Origin: Planctomycetia bacterium
GTDB lineage: Bacteria > Planctomycetota > Planctomycetia > Pirellulales > UBA1268
Length of the DNA stretch: 56,293 nt
NCBI GenBank assembly: GCA_021414115.1
Contig: JAIOPD010000086.1
Span: 1 to 56,293 of the forward strand
Reading direction: 5' to 3'
Shown: piece by piece, positions 52,639 through 56,293 of the stretch
How the letters are laid out: each line of letters starts with the position of its first letter
Position numbering within the stretch: the first letter of the stretch is position 1
Made by a program: the position numbers and the translations under genes
Notes under the pieces: model-generated
The model's input: only the letters and a program-made list of their open reading frames with translations
Database searches by the model: none
What the model was told of the DNA's origin: nothing

Positions 52639-53421
52639 TCAGTCGGTGCCGTCGACAGGCTGGCCGGGCTGTCCGCCATCGGCGACGACTTCCTCGCCGC
52701 GTCGGATCTGGTCGCGGATCTTCGCCGCGAGTTCGTAGTTCTCCGCCTTGACGGCCTCGGCGAGCTGCTCGTCCAGCGTGCGACCCACGTCATACCGCTG
52801 TCGCACGCTCTCCCTCATCTCCTCGAGACGCTTGACGAGTTCGTCGTCGGCGTATTGCTCCGCGGCGTCGTACCGGGCGAAGAGGTCGCGAAACCTCGCC
52901 AGACCGCTGTTGATTTCCCCGATCGCCGTTTCGGGACCGTCGTCCTGAAGCGCCGCCAGCGCCCCCGCCTGCACGCGGTGAAAGAGGACGAACGGCCGGT
53001 ATTGCTCATGCGAAAGCGTCCACTCCTCGTCGGGTGAATGCTCACGCACGAAATCCATGAAGGCGAGGCTGTGGTCGGCGTCGCGGGCTGCGCGGCGGTA
53101 TTCCCGAAGCGAGAGCCAGCAGAGCCGCCGCTGGTAAAACTGCACGAACTCTCGGTCGGCTTCGGAACACTGCTCTTTCGTGAGCCGGAAGCCGCCCCCC
53201 TCGCGAATCACCTCACCAACGAGGTAGTCGTAATAGGTTTCGGCGCCGTTGGGCCGCTGACCGTCCGGGCGGAGGTCGGTCTCCATCTGCACCACGCCCA
53301 TGTCGATCCGCATCTGAAGCACCTCGCGGCCGCTGCGGGTCTTGAGCAGCCGGGCGTTGACCTCGCCAGGGCGAAAATCCCATTTGCTGAGCAGGGAATC
53401 GATGTCGCGGGCAGACGCCAT
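52639..53421 (-). CDS. UvrB/UvrC-motif protein
   Basis: 260 residues from ATG 53421 (AAGGA 9 nt upstream). Central part has the pattern seen in planctomycete UVR-motif proteins (SLLSKWDFRPGEVNARLLK, GREVLQMRIDMGVVQMETDLRPDG). The C-terminus carries the UVR motif LDEQLAEAVKAENYELAAKIRDQI, used in UvrB-UvrC and McsA-type contacts. A role as regulatory partner is inferred; the catalytic parts of UvrB and UvrC are absent. Confidence 0.78.
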   Translation of the reverse strand: MASARDIDSLLSKWDFRPGEVNARLLKTRSGREVLQMRIDMGVVQMETDLRPDGQRPNGAETYYDYLVGEVIREGGGFRLTKEQCSEADREFVQFYQRRLCWLSLREYRRAARDADHSLAFMDFVREHSPDEEWTLSHEQYRPFVLFHRVQAGALAALQDDGPETAIGEINSGLARFRDLFARYDAAEQYADDELVKRLEEMRESVRQRYDVGRTLDEQLAEAVKAENYELAAKIRDQIRRGEEVVADGGQPGQPVDGTD

Positions 53422-53515
53422 GGAGTTGAGTCCTTCTAAGGGTGGCGGTGCGGGCCTCGCTGCCCGCAGATCGATTATATCACCGTCCGTCGCCGGCAAG
53501 TCGGCCGCGGTCGAC

Positions 53516-53956
53516 TCAGGAATCGGGCCGTTGCCGCCGCTGCTTCGTGCGCGAGCGGTGTTTCTTCGACTCCAGCCGTTCCGCGATCGCCGAGCGTGGT
53601 TTCCGCGTCGGCCGGCGCCGCTTGGGCGGCGTCAGGGAACGCCGGATCAACTCGGACAGTTTGTCGAGACACTCCGCCACGTTTCGCGGTTGGTCGCGAT
53701 GCACCTGGCTGGTGATCACGAGGGCGCCGTCGGTGGTCAGCCTCGACTTTTCCCTGGTCATGAGCCGGCGGCGGACGTCCTCGGGCAGGTGCGGCGACCC
53801 GGCGACGTCGAACCGGAGCACGGCCTTGCTGCTGGTGCGGTTGACGTGCTGCCCGCCCGGCCCGCTCGACCGCGCGAACTGCCAGCCGAGCGCCTCGGCT
53901 GGGATCACGACTTCACGGCTGCCGTCGCTGATGCGGAGGTGTCGGGGTCGGACCAT
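53516..53956 (-). CDS. arfB: Peptidyl-tRNA hydrolase ArfB-like release factor
   Basis: 146 residues from ATG 53956 (GGAG 5 nt upstream; GTG 53983 is an alternative). The class I release-factor catalytic GGQ lies in SSGPGGQHVNRTSSKAVLRF. The basic C-terminal tail (KPRSAIAERLESKKHRSRTKQRR) is that of ArfB/ICT1, which inserts into the empty mRNA channel. It lacks codon-recognition domains. Role: rescue of stalled ribosomes. Confidence 0.93.
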   Translation of the reverse strand: MVRPRHLRISDGSREVVIPAEALGWQFARSSGPGGQHVNRTSSKAVLRFDVAGSPHLPEDVRRRLMTREKSRLTTDGALVITSQVHRDQPRNVAECLDKLSELIRRSLTPPKRRRPTRKPRSAIAERLESKKHRSRTKQRRQRPDS

Positions 53957-54178
53957 GGATGGTGGCTCCGTGGGCGGGGGCACTGATTTGTCAAGTGGAA
54001 ATCACCGTCGCGATGCTGTCACGTGCAGTTTCTTTCCAGAGTCGCTCTGGCACGGCTCTGACAACGTTGGCGATGAGTTCTCTGGACAGTCCGCGCGTGG
54101 GGCTCCCATACTTCCGACCCTCGAGGCGGGCTGCCACGCCGCGGTCATGAAGCGGCGACTCCCGAAGGAAAACAAAAT

Positions 54179-55123
54179 ATGTTCGATGTCGCGGTCAGCG
54201 AGTTGACCAGTTCCCGCTCCGACCTTGTCCAGGAAATCACATGGCTCACCGCCGCCGGCGTGGAGGCGATCTCCTTGTGGCGGCCTAAGGTGACCGATGT
54301 GGGGGCCGTCACGGCCGCTGGCTTGGTCGGTGATGCCGGCATTCGGGTGTCGAGCCTTCAATGGGCTGGAGGCTTCACCGGCGGTGATGGACGATCGTTC
54401 GCCGAGAGCGTCGACGATGCACTCGAGGCGATCGGCGTCGCCGCGGTGGTTGCGGCGCCCTGTCTCGTGATCCACAGCGGCTGCCGCGGGGGCCACACCC
54501 GCAGCCACGCCAGCCGGCTGCTCTCGCTGGCCATCGAGGCGCTCGCGCCGGCGGCCGCGCAGGCGGGCGTCGCACTCGCCCTGAAGCCGGTCCATCCGCT
54601 GGCCGCGCCCGGTTGCAGTTTTCTCGCCGGTCTTGGCGATGCCCTCGAGCTGGTCGAGCGGTTCGACGACGCCGCGGTCCGGCTGGCGCTCGACCTCTGG
54701 CATTTCGGCCATGAGGCCGAAATCATCGACCTGTTGCCGCGGCTCGCCGCGGTATCGACGGTGGTGCAGGTGGCCGATCGCTGCGGGCCTCCTGCGGCCG
54801 GAGGCGATCGGCTCCCGGTGGGGCATGGCTCGCTGTCCCTCGAACCGCTGGTGTCGGGCCTCGTCGACCATGGCTACCGTGGTCCCTTCGAGTTCGACCC
54901 CGTCGGGGAGGCCGTGGAAATCCTCGGCTATGAGGGAGTCTGGCAGGAAACCCGTGTCATCGCCGACGCCTGGGCCGACCGGCACGCGACGCGGCGGCGG
55001 AGCATGGTTCCGTCGGGCTTCGAGGGGGAGCGGCTGGCGACGGGCCGCGGTCACTTCCGCGCCGGCTCCGGTTCGGGAGCTCGCAGGTCCCATGCCTCCA
55101 GCCATACGGGCTCGCCGGGCTGA
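54179..55123 (+). CDS. Sugar phosphate isomerase/epimerase-like TIM-barrel protein
   Basis: 314 residues from ATG 54179 (CGAAGGAAA upstream). AP_endonuc_2-type barrel: VQEITWLTAAGVEAISLW, VIHSGCRGGHTRSHA, ALKPVHPLAAPGCSFLA (where relatives have a Glu metal ligand in LE.), VRLALDLWHFGHEAEI, VVQVADRCGP and YRGPFEFDPVGE. Some metal ligands differ from characterised enzymes, so substrate and activity are unknown. The 3' end overlaps the convergent next gene by 73 nt; the overlapped tail (SGSGARRSHASSHTG) looks non-conserved. Confidence 0.8.
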   Translation: MFDVAVSELTSSRSDLVQEITWLTAAGVEAISLWRPKVTDVGAVTAAGLVGDAGIRVSSLQWAGGFTGGDGRSFAESVDDALEAIGVAAVVAAPCLVIHSGCRGGHTRSHASRLLSLAIEALAPAAAQAGVALALKPVHPLAAPGCSFLAGLGDALELVERFDDAAVRLALDLWHFGHEAEIIDLLPRLAAVSTVVQVADRCGPPAAGGDRLPVGHGSLSLEPLVSGLVDHGYRGPFEFDPVGEAVEILGYEGVWQETRVIADAWADRHATRRRSMVPSGFEGERLATGRGHFRAGSGSGARRSHASSHTGSPG

Positions 55124-55986
55124 AGCCCGAAGTCTTCCCGCAGCCGCTCGTCGAAGTCGTCCATGTGGGCGGCGCCATAAAAGATGGCGATCCGCCGCCT
55201 GCCCTTCGCGATTTGATCGCGGAGAATCATCAGGGCTGCCGCGTTGCGGTCGGTGATCAGGGTCGATCCCTCCTCGCCCCCGAACGCGGCGGTGAGCACC
55301 TCCATGTCGGTGAACTGCTCGGCCATCATGCGGCGGAGTCGTGCCTGCCGTTCGGGACCCGAGCCGAAGAGAATGCCGAAGAGTTCGCCGACACTCACGT
55401 CCCCGCCGCCCCCCGCGCGGTCGGCCCGGGCCATGCTTTCTCGCATGAGCCGGGAAAACATCGACCACCACGTCTCGCCTCGTTTCGCCATGGCCGCGTC
55501 GAACTCCTTCGGCGAGAGGTCGGCATGGACGAAGTTGGCCGCCGAGTAGTCGATGCCCTCCAGTTGGAACTCGAGCCCGAGCATCTGCCGGAGCCCCTGC
55601 TGGGCCGATCCAATCGCTCCGGCGGGTTTGCGGCCGGGCTTGGGCACTCGGGCATTGGGCGGGGCGACCAGCTCATAAAGGACGGCATCGTAGTCGACGA
55701 ACATCCGGTCGAGCGTCTGGTAGTAGTCGGCTCCGCCGACGTGGACGGCCGCTACCAGATCAACCTGGAGCGGCGTTTTCCGCCCTGCCTGGGCCGCTGC
55801 CGCGGCCGTCTCCCGGTATTCGACGATCGAGGTGTCGAGCGAAATCGGCTCGCCGTCATCATCCCGGAGGACTCTGAGAAACTCCGCTTTGGCCGCCTCG
55901 GATTTTGGAGCGGCTCGCTCCGCGGCGGCCGCGCAGGCCGCCAAGGAAAGCAGGGCAAGCAGGGCCGGGAGGGCGAGGCGGGGCAT
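55051..55986 (-). CDS. TraB/GumN-like secreted protein
   Basis: 311 residues from ATG 55986 (AGGAG 7 nt upstream) with signal peptide (MPRLALPALLALLSLAACAAAA). The core VDLVAAVHVGGADYYQTLDRMFVDYDAVLYELV and the C-terminal RRRIAIFYGAAHMDDFDERL match the TraB/GumN/TIKI-type fold: GxxH at the start and GAAHM near the end as the paired His motifs. Members are putative metalloproteases, poorly characterised in bacteria. Periplasmic by its signal peptide; the Cys in LAACA may be a lipoprotein site. Confidence 0.75.
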   Translation of the reverse strand: MPRLALPALLALLSLAACAAAAERAAPKSEAAKAEFLRVLRDDDGEPISLDTSIVEYRETAAAAAQAGRKTPLQVDLVAAVHVGGADYYQTLDRMFVDYDAVLYELVAPPNARVPKPGRKPAGAIGSAQQGLRQMLGLEFQLEGIDYSAANFVHADLSPKEFDAAMAKRGETWWSMFSRLMRESMARADRAGGGGDVSVGELFGILFGSGPERQARLRRMMAEQFTDMEVLTAAFGGEEGSTLITDRNAAALMILRDQIAKGRRRIAIFYGAAHMDDFDERLREDFGLQPGEPVWLEAWDLRAPEPEPARK

Positions 55987-56210
55987 GGGCGGACTCCTGT
56001 GGAAGGTCCAGATCGCGGAAGAACCCGCGACAAACGCAGAATACCCGAGCCCGCGGTCCCCGCCAGGTTTTTTGCCGCCAGCCCGGCACAACCGTTCAAT
56101 CCCGCAGGGTCTGCCAAGTTTCGTCAACCCGATCGACCGGCACGACCGATATCAGGAGAGCAATCCGCACTGGCGGAACATCGGATCCTGCTCCACAGGG
56201 CATACAAGCG

Positions 56211-56293
56211 ATGGCTACGACACTGGTTTTCAAGCGTCTGGCGGCGACCATCCTCACGGTCGCTGCGACATGGTGCGCGGCCGTGGTGGCCTC
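56211..56293 (+). CDS. Secreted protein, 3' end cut by window
   Basis: An ATG at 56211 opens a frame to the right edge, encoding MATTLVFKRLAATILTVAA followed by TWCAAVVAS, a typical signal-peptide start. AGGG lies about 11 nt upstream. Product cannot be identified from 27 residues. 55987-56210 shows no other gene. Confidence 0.5.
   Translation, partial: MATTLVFKRLAATILTVAATWCAAVVA

Overview
The window looks like a piece of a high-GC planctomycete chromosome, most likely Pirellulales-like. The evidence is taxon-typical gene content: a DUF1573 protein, a four-haem cytochrome with a UshA-like front half, a DUF1553 remnant, PEP-CTERM and beta-helix secreted proteins, a probable C30-carotenoid gene set, and many secreted proteins known mainly from Planctomycetes. 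No rRNA, prophage, CRISPR array or intact transposase was seen. One tRNA (Arg-ACG) is present.

Layout. 1-2.4 kb (+): 3' part of a DUF1573 gene, then the metallophosphatase-like multihaem cytochrome. 2.6-19.1 kb (almost all -): a housekeeping block, in transcription order ruvC-ruvA-ruvB, rpmF-fabD-fabG-acpP-fabF, a secreted protein, a ketosynthase homologue without its catalytic Cys, then nusA-infB-rbfA, an HhH-GPD glycosylase-fold protein and yebC. infB/rbfA and rbfA/HhH-GPD overlap by 4 nt and are probably translationally coupled. 19.2-23.5 kb: tRNA-Arg, a PEP-CTERM protein, a repeat-packed intergenic region and an MFS-acyltransferase fusion. 23.7-29.6 kb (+): a low-complexity secreted protein, then a good promoter and four tightly spaced genes (two CrtI-type desaturases, acyltransferase, glycosyltransferase) that fit acylated glycosyl C30 carotenoid synthesis. 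29.9-32.8 kb: purE-purK and a Sua5-type threonylcarbamoyl-AMP synthase. 32.8-37.8 kb: a lower-order region with a porin, broken or truncated genes (beta-helix protein, DUF1553, aminotransferase) and an intact VapBC/FitAB-type toxin-antitoxin pair with a clear promoter/operator. 37.9-45.1 kb: beta-helix protein, TIGR01777 epimerase, MFS transporter, secreted protein, HEAT-repeat lipoprotein. 45.3-56.3 kb: methyltransferase-like protein, leuC-leuD with two downstream partners, bioB, a broken M24 peptidase, small conserved proteins, arfB, a sugar-phosphate isomerase-like protein, a TraB-like protein and a secreted protein cut by the window edge.

The most unusual signal is in the spaces between genes. 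A two-ended REPIN/MITE-like element occurs as four composite copies (three of exactly 107 bp, one of 102 bp) plus six half-copies. Its two end types share a hairpin with a compensatory base-pair swap, and one copy supplies the last codons and stop of the Sua5 gene. A second family of about 217 nt (two copies) and a third of about 73 nt with a conserved inverted repeat (two copies), together with an array of perfect hairpins upstream of the PEP-CTERM gene, are not explained by any coding feature. The Cys-to-Glu ketosynthase homologue and the HhH-GPD protein coupled to the nusA-infB-rbfA operon are the protein-level candidates for undescribed functions.

All calls come from reading the sequence and family motifs; no database search was run.
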